A stretch of 64,000 bases of DNA from Desulfovibrio piger (lineage in GTDB: Bacteria; Desulfobacterota; Desulfovibrionia; Desulfovibrionales; Desulfovibrionaceae): contig NZ_JABAFY010000002.1 in NCBI RefSeq assembly GCF_012843875.1, forward strand, positions 80,448-144,447. The letters are read 5' to 3'. Position 1 is the stretch's first letter, and each line of letters opens with the position of its first letter. The notes beneath the pieces are model-generated. The model searched no databases. It had not been told where the DNA came from and worked only from the letters and a program-made list of their open reading frames with translations. A program made the translations under genes and the position numbers. Below, piece after piece: positions 56,661-64,000 of this stretch.

Positions 56661-57815
56661 ATGAAGACCATCTATCTCGATAACAACGCGACCACTGCCG
56701 TGGCTCCCGAAGTCCGGGAAGCCATGCTGCCCTACCTCACGGATCTGTACGGCAACCCGTCCAGCATGCACACCTTCGGCGGCCAGGTGGGCCGCGCCGT
56801 GGAAGAAGCCCGCGAACGCATGGCCGCCCTGCTGGGCGCCCATCCCGACGAGATCATCTTCACGTCCTGTGGTTCCGAAAGCGACAACGCCGCCATCTGG
56901 TCCGCCCTGCAGACCCAGCCCGAAAAGCGCCACCTCATCACCACCCGCGTGGAGCATCCCGCCATCCTCAACGTGGCCCAGTACTGGGAACGCCAGGGCT
57001 ACCGCGTGACCCTGCTCGGCGTGGACAACAAGGGCCGTCTGGATCTGGACGAATACGCCGCCGCCCTGTCCGACGACACGGCGCTGGTCTCCATCATGTA
57101 CGCCAACAACGAAGTGGGCAACGTCTTCCCCATCAGCCGCATGGCGGAGATGGCCGCCGAAAAGGGCGTGCTCTTCCATACCGACGCCGTGCAGGCCGTG
57201 GGCAAGGAAGCCATCGACCTTGGCAAGCAGCCCATCTCCATGCTCTCCCTGTCCGGCCACAAACTGCACGCGCCCAAGGGCATCGGCGTGCTCTATGTGC
57301 GCAAGGGCGTACGCTTCCGTCCCTTCCTGCGCGGCGGGCACCAGGAACGCGGCCGCCGTGCCGGTACCGAGAACGTGCCCTACATCGTCGGTCTGGGCAT
57401 GGCCGCCCAGCTGGCCGGGCAGCACATGCAGGAAGAACGCACCCAGGTGGCCCGCCTGCGCGACAAGCTGGAACAGGGCCTGCTGGCCGCCATCCCTGAC
57501 TGCATGGTCAACGGCGATCCCGAGAACCGCCTGCCCAACACCACCAACATCGCGTTCAAGAACGTGGAAGGCGAAGCCATCCTGCTGATGCTGGACCAGC
57601 TGGGCATCTGTGCCAGCTCCGGTTCCGCCTGTACCTCCGGCAGCCTGGAACCCTCCCATGTGCTCCGCGCCATGGGCGTGCCCTTCACCTACGCCCACGG
57701 CTCCGTCCGTCTCTCCCTCTCCCGTTACACCACGGAAGAAGAGATCGACTTCGTGGTCGAGAACATGCCCCAGGTCATCAAGACCCTGCGCGCCATCTCG
57801 CCCTTCAAGAACTAA
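56661..57815 (+). CDS. nifS: Cysteine desulfurase
   Basis: 384-residue PLP enzyme that takes sulfur from cysteine for Fe-S assembly. The N-terminal IYLDNNATTAVAPEV, His in HTDAVQAVGK, PLP lysine in SLSGHKLHAPKG, arginine in RRAGTENVPYIVG, and persulfide Cys in SSGSACTSGSLEPSHVL are all present. Two bases after nifU; end of the iscR-nifU-nifS unit. Confidence 0.96.
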   Translation: MKTIYLDNNATTAVAPEVREAMLPYLTDLYGNPSSMHTFGGQVGRAVEEARERMAALLGAHPDEIIFTSCGSESDNAAIWSALQTQPEKRHLITTRVEHPAILNVAQYWERQGYRVTLLGVDNKGRLDLDEYAAALSDDTALVSIMYANNEVGNVFPISRMAEMAAEKGVLFHTDAVQAVGKEAIDLGKQPISMLSLSGHKLHAPKGIGVLYVRKGVRFRPFLRGGHQERGRRAGTENVPYIVGLGMAAQLAGQHMQEERTQVARLRDKLEQGLLAAIPDCMVNGDPENRLPNTTNIAFKNVEGEAILLMLDQLGICASSGSACTSGSLEPSHVLRAMGVPFTYAHGSVRLSLSRYTTEEEIDFVVENMPQVIKTLRAISPFKN

Positions 57816-57828
57816 CGAGGATATGCGA

Positions 57829-57872
57829 GGAGGGAGGGAACTTTTCCTTGCGGAAAAAAGTTCCCTCCCTCC
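57829..57872 (+). terminator. Hairpin after nifS, related to the dispersed repeats
   Basis: ggagggagggaacttttcc paired with ggaaaaaagttccctccctcc around a short loop. G/C-rich arms like those at 1756 and 2573. Confidence 0.65.
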
Positions 57873-57908
57873 CCTGCACCCCTCCCTCCTTCAAAAACCG
57901 CTCATACT

Positions 57909-57958
57909 TCCACAAGAAAGCCCTCCTGGCCTGCAGGCCCGGAGGGCTTTCTTGTGGA
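57909..57958 (+). terminator. Long-stem hairpin downstream of nifS
   Basis: 18-base arms: tccacaagaaagccctcc and its exact complement, with a 14-base loop. No T-run follows; probable transcription end or mRNA-stabilising structure. Confidence 0.65.
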
Positions 57959-58029
57959 AGGCGCATGCTGCCCCACGCTGTCTGTGATGTCGCATCCGGG
58001 CTTTTTTCTTTCGGCAAGTCCCCTGCAAG

Positions 58030-58215
58030 ACCAGCCTGCGCCAAAAAAACACACGCCTGCTCAAGGCAGGCGTGTGACATACAGGCTGTGAAGTCGGTCA
58101 CCGTCGCACAACGAGGGGGACCGGTACACAGCTCCGAGAAAAATGTTTTCGGGATTGGACGGGGGACTGGGAGAAAGAAGGCCAGCTCTTACAAAAACGC
58201 CCTTTTCCCCAGTCG
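58030..58215. repeat. Repeat unit, copy A
   Basis: Order: gcaggc hairpin, tgacatac, cgcacaacga, gggggaccggtacaca, gaaaaatgttttcggg, ggacgggggactggg, hairpin. Matches 58450-58627 block by block, so the two are diverged tandem duplicates. Confidence 0.65.
58043..58077 (-). terminator. Minus-strand terminator-like hairpin
   Basis: acacgcctg (58051-58059) and caggcgtgt (58067-58075); the A7 stretch at 58043-58049 would be a U-tract in minus-strand RNA. Confidence 0.6.
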
Positions 58216-58449
58216 GCACTCCGACAAAATTCACATCCCCATTTTGACGGCAGATCGTCATCCGGCCTTCATGCATATGACGACGAACGACGCCATAACG
58301 TTTTCGGATGTCGGAGCTGTTCGCCCCAAGCCTCCGGAGAGCGCATCACAGGGATTCCTCCTCTTCTCCTGCGGATGCCTGATCCGGGCTTGCATCATGG
58401 CGCGAGCTGTCCTTGCGCTCCTGCATTCCGAGTATCCCCGGTGAGCGCC

Positions 58450-58627
58450 CAAAACAAAAAAGCCTGCGCAAGGCAGGCTTTTGACATACGGACTGCGACG
58501 CCAGCTACCACCACACAACGACGGGGACCGGCATGCAGACCTGAAAAAAGTTTTTTCGGGGTTGGATGGGGGCCTGGGGGAAGGAAGGGGCAGTTTTTAC
58601 AAAAAACGCCCCTTCCTTCCCCCAGCT
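58450..58627. repeat. Repeat unit, copy B
   Basis: Same block order as copy A: gcaggc hairpin, tgacatacgg, cacacaacga, cggggaccggcatgcag, gaaaaaagttttttcgggg, ggatgggggcctggggga, and a hairpin whose arms are gggggaaggaaggggc and its complement. Confidence 0.65.
58451..58483 (-). terminator. Terminator of the nrdD-nrdG unit
   Basis: aaaagcctgc (58458-58467) and gcaggctttt (58473-58482); forward A-run at 58451-58461 gives a U-tract on the minus strand. Lies downstream of nrdG. Confidence 0.65.
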
Positions 58628-58643
58628 GAAACCCCGGTAAAAA

Positions 58644-59141
58644 TCACGCCTCCACGGGGCGCAGGGCTTCGATGGCGGCCCTGTCCAGGACACGCTGGTT
58701 GGAGCTGCCGCGGAAATCCAGCTCCAGATCGCGCAGGGCTTCCACATAGGGACCGTCCACCAGCACGTCCACCTTGTCCAGCAACCGGCCCACGGCCGGG
58801 ATCTTTTGGGCAAGGCTGTAGAGTTCCTCGCAGGTGTAGCCGCTGTAGGCATAGACGTTCTTGCCCGCGGCGTGCACGGCATCGGCCAGGTGGCACAGGG
58901 GCTCGGCCTGGACGAAAGGCTCGCCGCCGGAGAACGTGATGCCCGACAACAGGGGGTTTTCCATGAACTGACGCAGGATGTCGTCCGTATCCCGGAACTC
59001 TCCGCCGTCGAAGTCATGGGTCTGCGGATTGTGGCAGCCCGGGCAATGATGGGGACAGCCCTGGGTGAAGACCACGTAGCGCAGTCCGGGACCGTCTACG
59101 ATGGACTCTTCCACAATACCGCTGATGCGGAGCCTAGGCAT
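58644..59141 (-). CDS. nrdG: Anaerobic ribonucleotide reductase activating protein (radical SAM)
   Basis: 165 residues from MPRLRISGIVEESIVDGPGL. The radical-SAM cluster motif CPHHCPGCHN (CxxxCxxC) is present, followed by GITFSGGEPF. NrdG uses SAM and a [4Fe-4S] cluster to create the glycyl radical on NrdD. The start overlaps the preceding small ORF by eight bases, which argues for coupled production with that ORF, the likely glycyl-radical partner. Confidence 0.93.
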   Translation of the reverse strand: MPRLRISGIVEESIVDGPGLRYVVFTQGCPHHCPGCHNPQTHDFDGGEFRDTDDILRQFMENPLLSGITFSGGEPFVQAEPLCHLADAVHAAGKNVYAYSGYTCEELYSLAQKIPAVGRLLDKVDVLVDGPYVEALRDLELDFRGSSNQRVLDRAAIEALRPVEA

Positions 59142-59301
59142 GCTTGACGCGGTCGCGTTCTTCGGCACGCTTGGCGTTGTTGAAACGGTCAAGCGTCCCC
59201 ACCAGATAGCCGGTGATGCGGCGCACGCGTTCAAAAGCCACGCCTTCGCCCACCATTTTCACTTCGGCTTTGGTCTCGGTCAGTTCAGATTTCATCAGCA
59301 T
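59134..59301 (-). CDS. Stand-alone glycyl-radical tail of class III ribonucleotide reductase (split NrdD)
   Basis: 55 residues, starting MLMKSELTETKAEVKMVGEG, with an excellent aggaggag RBS. Its second half, RVRRITGYLVGTLDRFNN then AKRAEERDRVKH, is what normally closes the NrdD chain; the glycine in TGYL is the radical site (E. coli form RVCGYLG). The large nrdD ORF upstream stops just after its zinc site and lacks this tail. So radical domain and catalytic body are separate polypeptides that must associate. There is a 39-base gap to nrdD and an overlap with nrdG. Confidence 0.82.
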   Translation of the reverse strand: MLMKSELTETKAEVKMVGEGVAFERVRRITGYLVGTLDRFNNAKRAEERDRVKHA

Positions 59302-59340
59302 GGTCCAGGCTCCTCCTCTTGGGGTAAAAAGTGACGGAAA

Positions 59341-61596
59341 CTAACGGCAGCAGTTGGGCATGTGCGGATACTTGCGGCGCAGCATCTTGAGCGTTTCCTG
59401 ACTCACGGCCTCGCCCTCCTTGCGCCCGCAGCGGGGGCACTGGCCGTTGATGACGCCCACATAGCCGCACACAGGGTCGCGGTCCAGCGGATGGTTGATG
59501 GATCCGTAGCCCACACCCTTGTCGTGCATGAAACGGATGATGGTCTCAAAGGCTTCCAGGTTCTTGCAGGTATCGCCGTCCAGCTCCACATAGGTGATAT
59601 GACCGGCATTGGTGAAGCTGTGGTAGGGCGCTTCCAGCTCGATCTTGCGGAAGGCCTTGATGGGGAAATACACGGGCACGTGGAAGGAGTTGGTGTAGTA
59701 CTCCCGGTCCGTGACGCCCTTGATGACGCCGTACTTCTTGCGGTCCAGGGCCACGAAGCGGCCGCTCAGACCTTCGGCAGGCGTGGCGATCAGGGTAAAG
59801 TTGAGATGCGTCTTGGCGGCTTCGTCATCGCAGCGCTTGCGCATGTGTTCCACGATGCGCAGACCCAGCTTCTGGGAGTCTTCGCTCTCGCCGTGATGCT
59901 TGCCGGTCAGGGCCACCAGGGTCTCGGCCAGACCGATGAAGCCCACGGTCAGGGTGCCGTGCTTGAGCACTTCGGCCACGCTCTCGTCCCAGTCCAGCTT
60001 TTCGGAATCCAGCCAGATGCCGTTACCCATCAGGAAGGGATAGTTGCGCACCTTCTTGGAGCACTGGATGTCGAAGCGGTGCAGCAGCTGACGGAAGACC
60101 AGGTCGATCTGATCGTCCAGCAGCTGGAAGAAGCGGTCCGGATCGCCCTTGGCCTCGATGCCCAGGCGGGGCAGGTTGATGGACGTGAAGCTCAGGTTGC
60201 CGCGGCCACAGGTCACCTGACGGTCGGGGTCGTACACGTTACCCAGCACGCGGGTGCGGCAACCCATGTAGGCCACTTCGCTGTTGTAGTCACCGGGCTT
60301 GTAGTACTGCAGGTTGAACGGCGCATCCAGGAAGCTGAAATTGGGGAACAGACGCATGGCCGAGGTCTTGATGGCCATCTTGAACAGGTCGTAGTTGGGG
60401 TCGCCTTCGTTGTAGTTGACGCCTTCCTTGACCTTGAAGATCTGCACCGGGAAGATGGAGGTCTCGCCGCTGCCCAGACCGGCCTGGGTGGCCAGCAGCA
60501 GGTTGCGCACCACCATGCGGCCCTCGGCGGAGGTGTCGGTGCCGTAGTTGACGGAGCTGAAGGGCACCTGCGCACCGGCGCGGGAATTCATGGTGTTCAG
60601 GTTGTGCACGAAGGCTTCCATGGCCTGGTAGGTGCGGCGGTCGGTGATGCGCAGGGCTTCCTCGGCGGCATAGGCATGGGCGGCACGCACCAGATCGCGC
60701 TCGTTCTCGGCCACCAGGCCTTCCATGCGCTTGCCCAGTTCGTCCACATCGGCCATGCGGATGGCGGGCATCACGGGCAGCAGGATCTGCTGGCTGAATT
60801 CCTCGGCCTGGGCGGCATCCATGCCGGTCCTGATGCGCACGAAGGCGGTGAAGGCGTGGCGGTATTCCTTGCGGAAGGTCTTGGCCACGCCGCCGGCCAT
60901 GGCGTAATCGAAGTGCGGCACGCTCTGGCCGCCGTGCATCTCGTTCTGGTTGGCCTGGATGGCGATACAGGCCAGGGCGGAATAGCTCTCGATGGAATTG
61001 GGCTCGCGCAGATGGCCGTGACCGGTGGAGAACCCGTTGCGGAACAGCGGGATCAGGTCGATCTGGCAACAGGTCTCGGTGAGCATGTAGAAATCCTTGT
61101 CATGGATATGGATGTCACCGTTGATGTGCGCGGCCGAGGCGTCCTTGGGCAGGACGTAGTTGTCGGTGAAATACTTGGCCCCTTCGGAACCGTACTTGAG
61201 CATGGTGCCCATGGCCGTATCGCCGTCGATGTTGGCGTTCTCGCGCTTGATGTCTTCTTCGATGGCGGGCGCGTAGGTCAGGGTCTTGTAGATCTCCATC
61301 AGGTACGATTCCGCGTTGCGCCGCTTGGTGTGCTCGGCGCGGTACAGGATGTAGGCCTTGGCGGTCTTGGCGTAATCGTACTGGATCAGGGTCTCTTCCA
61401 CCACGTCCTGGATCTCTTCCACATGGCGGAGGTTCTGGGCTTCGAGCTTGCGGCAGACCTTTTCGGTGACGAACAGGAGATCCGTGGGGGACATGTCCTC
61501 GCCGGACGCCTTGTTGGCCTTGGTAATGGCATTGAGAATCTTGACGGAATCAAAGGCGACCTCGGTCCCGTCCCGCTTGATGATGCTCGCAAGCAT
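59341..61596 (-). CDS. nrdD: Anaerobic (class III) ribonucleoside-triphosphate reductase, catalytic chain without glycyl-radical tail
   Basis: Reduces NTPs to dNTPs under anoxic conditions. 751 residues from the ATG of MLASIIKRDGTEVAFDSVKI (aggaaaac RBS); a TTG seven codons upstream is less likely. N-terminal ATP-cone (residues 1-95) for allosteric control, then the ten-stranded barrel (HIHDKDFY, MNSRAGAQVPFSSVNYGTD, GRGNLSFTSINLPRLGIEA). The C-terminal zinc site is DPVCGYVGVINGQCPRCGR. The chain ends KYPHMPNCCR without the expected RxxGYL radical loop, which is found in the next ORF. Confidence 0.93.
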   Translation of the reverse strand: MLASIIKRDGTEVAFDSVKILNAITKANKASGEDMSPTDLLFVTEKVCRKLEAQNLRHVEEIQDVVEETLIQYDYAKTAKAYILYRAEHTKRRNAESYLMEIYKTLTYAPAIEEDIKRENANIDGDTAMGTMLKYGSEGAKYFTDNYVLPKDASAAHINGDIHIHDKDFYMLTETCCQIDLIPLFRNGFSTGHGHLREPNSIESYSALACIAIQANQNEMHGGQSVPHFDYAMAGGVAKTFRKEYRHAFTAFVRIRTGMDAAQAEEFSQQILLPVMPAIRMADVDELGKRMEGLVAENERDLVRAAHAYAAEEALRITDRRTYQAMEAFVHNLNTMNSRAGAQVPFSSVNYGTDTSAEGRMVVRNLLLATQAGLGSGETSIFPVQIFKVKEGVNYNEGDPNYDLFKMAIKTSAMRLFPNFSFLDAPFNLQYYKPGDYNSEVAYMGCRTRVLGNVYDPDRQVTCGRGNLSFTSINLPRLGIEAKGDPDRFFQLLDDQIDLVFRQLLHRFDIQCSKKVRNYPFLMGNGIWLDSEKLDWDESVAEVLKHGTLTVGFIGLAETLVALTGKHHGESEDSQKLGLRIVEHMRKRCDDEAAKTHLNFTLIATPAEGLSGRFVALDRKKYGVIKGVTDREYYTNSFHVPVYFPIKAFRKIELEAPYHSFTNAGHITYVELDGDTCKNLEAFETIIRFMHDKGVGYGSINHPLDRDPVCGYVGVINGQCPRCGRKEGEAVSQETLKMLRRKYPHMPNCCR

Positions 61597-61632
61597 GTTT
61601 TCCTGCTCCAGATCCAAAGATATTTGTTTTCC

Positions 61633-61682
61633 TGACCCGTTTTAGGGTCAACACAAAAGACCCTCCCTGTAGGGGAGGTCTC
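61633..61682 (-). promoter_or_regulatory. Expression-platform hairpins between the riboswitch and nrdD
   Basis: On the minus strand a G/C-rich hairpin (arms at 61672-61681 and 61658-61667, tetraloop, one mismatch) is followed by ttttgtgtt, an intrinsic terminator-like structure. A second small stem (tgaccc/gggtca, 61633-61650) follows just before the nrdD RBS. Confidence 0.5.
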
Positions 61683-61802
61683 AGGCCCTGAAAAATCGCG
61701 AAAAAAAGGTGGAAAAAAGATACGGACGCCCGTCGACAGAGTGTCATGACGTCCCTTCCCAGCGGCAAAAACCCGTTGCCGTGAGGCTGTCCCCATGGAC
61801 AA

Positions 61803-61965
61803 GCGGCAGAAGCAGGTCTTCCGGCTCGTCACCCTGCTCCCGGCCTTCCCGGCGATTGCCAGTGGCACACGGGGGGAGCAGGTTCTGCGACTTACGGCGG
61901 CGGGTCCGCTCCCGGATCTCACGGGATTCCCGATGAAGCTCGTAGCAGCGCTTCTGCCCGCTCAA
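61803..61965 (-). ncRNA. Cobalamin (B12) riboswitch upstream of nrdD
   Basis: Read on the minus strand, conserved blocks occur in the right order: gggaatcccgtgagatccgg, then gagcggacccgccgccg with gtaag, then gccactgg, a cgggaagg block, and gccggaagacctgc near the 3' end, like the btuB leader. The ends pair (gcagaag near 61957 with cttctgc near 61806) as stem P1. It lies in a leader of about 400 bases. High B12 should repress the B12-independent reductase. Confidence 0.85.
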
Positions 61966-62010
61966 GATGGCAAAAGGTGCCCCAACTGTCAACACAGAGT
62001 TTTTGTAAGT

Positions 62011-62039
62011 ATTTTACAACATTTTGAAATAATTGTAAA
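62011..62039 (-). promoter_or_regulatory. Promoter of nrdD (minus strand)
   Basis: On the minus strand TTTACA (62034-62039), 17-base spacer, TAAAAT (62011-62016). It sits in an AT-rich stretch directly upstream of the riboswitch. Confidence 0.65.
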
Positions 62040-62326
62040 AAATTACAAGTCTGCGCCAAGACAGGGAATTTGCCAAAGTCCGCGCCAATTCTGGGCTGGC
62101 GGGATTTTTGAATCCGCAGACCACTCCGCCTGCGTCGTTTTTCACAACTTGCCGCCCTGCCGGAGCCCCCTTTTCCGCATAAAAAAAGGGCTCTCCTCCG
62201 GGAAGCGGATCCCCTGCCAGACGCCCCCTGCCGGATGACACAGCCCGCGTACGGACCGCGCATCCGGCGGGGACCCGTTTTCAACCGGCGCGGGTACCCG
62301 AAGGTGCCCGCGCCAGCCTGTGGTCG
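62040..62326. other. Intergenic region between nrdD promoter and larA end
   Basis: No gene seen. It contains two hairpins, gagccc...gggctc around 62164-62193 and ggcgcgggtacc/ggtgcccgcgcc at 62287-62314. The latter is immediately downstream of larA and may end its transcript, though it lacks a T-run. Confidence 0.55.
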
Positions 62327-63628
62327 CTAGACCGCCAGCTTGGGCAGGGTCGAGGCGCCGTGCGGCATGATGATGGTGCGCACGTCCAGCTCCTGTCCCA
62401 GGAAATGGCGGGCCTTGTCCAGGGCCTCGTCCAGGCTATGGCAGACATGCATCTTCGTCTTGCCGAACAGGGCGGCATCCATGTCCGTCACCAGGATGAG
62501 GTTGTGTTTCTCGGCCGCCTCGGCAAAGAGGAAGCCCACATAGCTGCCGATGGAAAAAGTATTGCGCAGGGCCTTTTCACGGGCCTGCATGTCGCTGTAG
62601 GCGCAGATCTGCGTCTCCACATCGGGGTTGCCGAAGCCTTCGGAGCAGCGGGAAAGCAGGATCATGGTCCCGCCCGGCTGCACGGCGCTCAGGGCGTTGC
62701 TCAGCAGCTTGATGGTCTGGTAAAGGTTGATGTCCTTGGGGTAGCCGCCCGCGCTGGCCACCACCAGGGGCGTACGCTCGGGGATGGTCACGCCTTCCAT
62801 GCTGTCCACCAGACGGCAGGCCGCCGCATGGGACTGGACCCAGTCACCGGCAAAGGCCTTGATGATGCGGTAATCGTCATTGACCACCACATTGAGACCG
62901 AAGCAGGGCCGGGCCATGGCCGCGGCCTCGAAGATGTCGGCATGGAAAATGTTGGTGTCCGCCATGTTGGCGCTGCGCACGTCGGCGTTGGTGCCGTTGC
63001 CGAAGCCGGGGTTCAGGGCCTGCTTGTGATGGCGCTGGATGGTCTCGTAACCGGCGATGCCGGGCAGCAGCATCTTGCCGCCGCCACCGAAGCCCGCCAG
63101 GAAGTGGTAGACCACGCCGCAGGTGATGATGATCTTGTCACAGGCTATGGCGTAGCTGTTGAACCACACCGGCGTGCCGCGGCTGGTATCGCCCACGTGC
63201 ACCAGATGGGCCGTATCGCGGCAGTCGTGGTCGATGACGCGGATACGGCGGCAGATGTCCTCGCCCAGCAGACGGGCCTGCTCGTCGCCCATATGGGCAC
63301 GGTGCGTGCCCGTGGCCGTGACGATGAGGATGTCGCTGTCGGGGATGCCGCAGGCGTTGAGCTCTTCCACCATCACGTGGACGTAGACCGCGGGCGACTG
63401 CCACAAGCGGGTCACATCGGGCACCAGCAGGCAGATCTTCTCGCCGGGGTTGACGATGTCCTTCAGGCAGGGCGAGCCGATGGGATGGCGCAGGGCCTCA
63501 CGCACGGCCTGAGCCGGTTCCATGACCGGCAAGGACACAGGATTGGATTCCAGCACGGCCGCCAGGTTCTTGTCGGCCACCGGCATGGTCCAGGAAATAT
63601 CACCATAGTGCAGCGTATGTTCTGACAT
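62327..63628 (-). CDS. larA: Nickel-dependent lactate racemase (LarA family)
   Basis: 433 residues from MSEHTLHYGDISWTMPVADK; the ATG four codons earlier overlaps the gagg RBS. LarA interconverts D- and L-lactate with a nickel-pincer cofactor. Matching residues: catalytic His in TATGTHRAHMG, second His plus the cofactor-linked Lys in YHFLAGFGGGGKMLLPG, and HH in TIQRHHKQ. Lactate is a main electron donor in Desulfovibrio, so racemisation would widen its use. The larB/C/E maturation genes are not in the window. Some relatives act on other 2-hydroxyacids. Confidence 0.85.
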   Translation of the reverse strand: MSEHTLHYGDISWTMPVADKNLAAVLESNPVSLPVMEPAQAVREALRHPIGSPCLKDIVNPGEKICLLVPDVTRLWQSPAVYVHVMVEELNACGIPDSDILIVTATGTHRAHMGDEQARLLGEDICRRIRVIDHDCRDTAHLVHVGDTSRGTPVWFNSYAIACDKIIITCGVVYHFLAGFGGGGKMLLPGIAGYETIQRHHKQALNPGFGNGTNADVRSANMADTNIFHADIFEAAAMARPCFGLNVVVNDDYRIIKAFAGDWVQSHAAACRLVDSMEGVTIPERTPLVVASAGGYPKDINLYQTIKLLSNALSAVQPGGTMILLSRCSEGFGNPDVETQICAYSDMQAREKALRNTFSIGSYVGFLFAEAAEKHNLILVTDMDAALFGKTKMHVCHSLDEALDKARHFLGQELDVRTIIMPHGASTLPKLAV

Positions 63629-63740
63629 GACGCACCTCATTCCCTCTAAGGCCAGAAAACAGCGGAACAGCTCCGCAGAGGTCCGCGACTATAGGCCCCT
63701 CGCCCGCGGGCCGCAAGCCCAAAATCCGGGGAATCATTCG

Positions 63741-63769
63741 ATTTTATTTTATAAAATATCACATACCAA
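63741..63769 (-). promoter_or_regulatory. Promoter of larA (minus strand)
   Basis: On the minus strand TTGGTA (63764-63769), 17-base spacer tgtgatattttataaaa, TAAAAT (63741-63746). The spacer begins with TGTGATA, half of a CRP/FNR-family site. About 115 bases upstream of the larA start. Confidence 0.55.
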
Positions 63770-63894
63770 GCACTTTGCTTTGATTCCGTGCCGCCTGCCG
63801 GACTGCGCCCCGGCCCATTGCTCCCCCTCCTCTCCCGCCCTTGGTAAACGGGATCGAACCAAACAGCCCGCAACATCCACGCCTGCCCCTCTCC

Positions 63895-64000
63895 AGACAG
63901 CGGCGGGGACCGGCAGACAGACCTGAGCAAAAGTTTTTTTCAGGGGTGGATGGGGGCCCGGGGGAAGGCGGGGACAGTTTTTACAAAAAACGTCCCCGCC
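63895..64000. repeat. Dispersed repeat copy at the window edge
   Basis: cggcggggaccggcagaca, cctgagcaaaagttttttt, ggatgggggcccggggga, then gcggggac...gtccccgcc hairpin. Same block order as 58525-58627. Confidence 0.65.

Larger units (their letters stand above)
57816..58643. other. Repeat-rich intergenic region between nifS and nrdG
   Basis: About 830 bases. It holds a nifS-side hairpin, a second strong stem at 57909-57958, two minus-strand terminator-like hairpins and two copies of the dispersed repeat. Open frames here (for example 57848-58444) have no RBS or domain and run across the repeats, so I do not call them genes. Confidence 0.7.
63629..64000. other. Upstream region of larA, no gene seen
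   Basis: Contains the larA promoter, an AT-rich patch at 63735-63765 and, at the right edge, part of a dispersed repeat. Short frames on both strands lack an RBS and any recognisable domain. Confidence 0.6.

Noticed and set aside
57848..58444. 198-codon frame between nifS and nrdG
   Set aside because: Runs through two repeat copies and hairpins; no RBS and no recognisable domain.
59362..61635. 757-codon plus-strand frame opposite nrdD
   Set aside because: Repetitive Gly/Val/Leu/His composition typical of an antisense frame; nrdD on the minus strand is certain.
63845..63862. tRNA T-arm-like string (ggttcgatccc on the minus strand)
   Set aside because: The flanking bases cannot form a five-pair T stem, and no acceptor or anticodon arm is present.

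Overview
The window is a GC-rich, gene-dense bacterial chromosome segment, very probably from a host-associated Desulfovibrio (Desulfovibrionaceae). Support comes from the anaerobic gene set (class III ribonucleotide reductase with its activase, NifU/NifS Fe-S assembly, ferredoxin-like protein, LarA-type lactate racemase), from the divergent carbamoyltransferase pair typical of this group, and from the codon bias. No CRISPR array, IS element, tRNA or rRNA gene was recognised.

Layout. 1-2650: the 3' part of argH, a small membrane protein and about 0.9 kb of apparently non-coding DNA with repeats. 2666-17149: housekeeping genes, all on +: two odd genes (a carbamoyltransferase-like pseudoenzyme and an unknown), an EF-G paralogue, rsmA, HU, a small acidic protein, rpsU, yqeY, mutS2, dnaG, rpoD, a secreted SNase-type nuclease, queC and an unknown. 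17205-51755: one long + strand biosynthetic operon. 51868-63628: argF-like (-), gph, a ferredoxin-domain protein, metA, an Rrf2/IscR regulator, nifU, nifS, a repeat-rich 0.8 kb gap, then on the minus strand nrdD, a tiny ORF and nrdG, and finally larA (-).

The centre of interest is the 34-kb hybrid PKS/NRPS operon. Read through its lesions, it encodes: fatty-acyl-AMP ligase - ACP - KS - degenerate AT - ACP - Cy - A(Cys-like) - Ox - [gap] - KS C-terminus - DH - ER - KR - ACP - Cy - A(Cys-like) - PCP - KS - AT(malonyl) - cMT - DH - ER - KR - ACP - Cy - A remnant - MT - PCP - TE. It is followed by a type II thioesterase, an RND/MMPL exporter, a LolA-like periplasmic protein, an outer-membrane barrel, a methyltransferase and a Sfp-type phosphopantetheinyl transferase. 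The logic (lipid starter, three heterocyclisation domains, cysteine-type A domains, a thiazoline oxidase) predicts a lipid-primed polyketide with thiazole/thiazoline rings, related in logic to yersiniabactin, pyochelin and micacocidin metallophores. The promoter carries a Fur-box-like palindrome. The line carries several lesions: two apparent internal deletions, an in-frame TAG and three one-base frameshifts. All surrounding genes are intact, so it may be decaying or locally misassembled; resolving this is the main open question.

A second noteworthy system is the anaerobic ribonucleotide reductase locus. A cobalamin riboswitch lies in the nrdD leader, and the glycyl-radical tail of NrdD is encoded by a separate 55-residue ORF between nrdD and nrdG.
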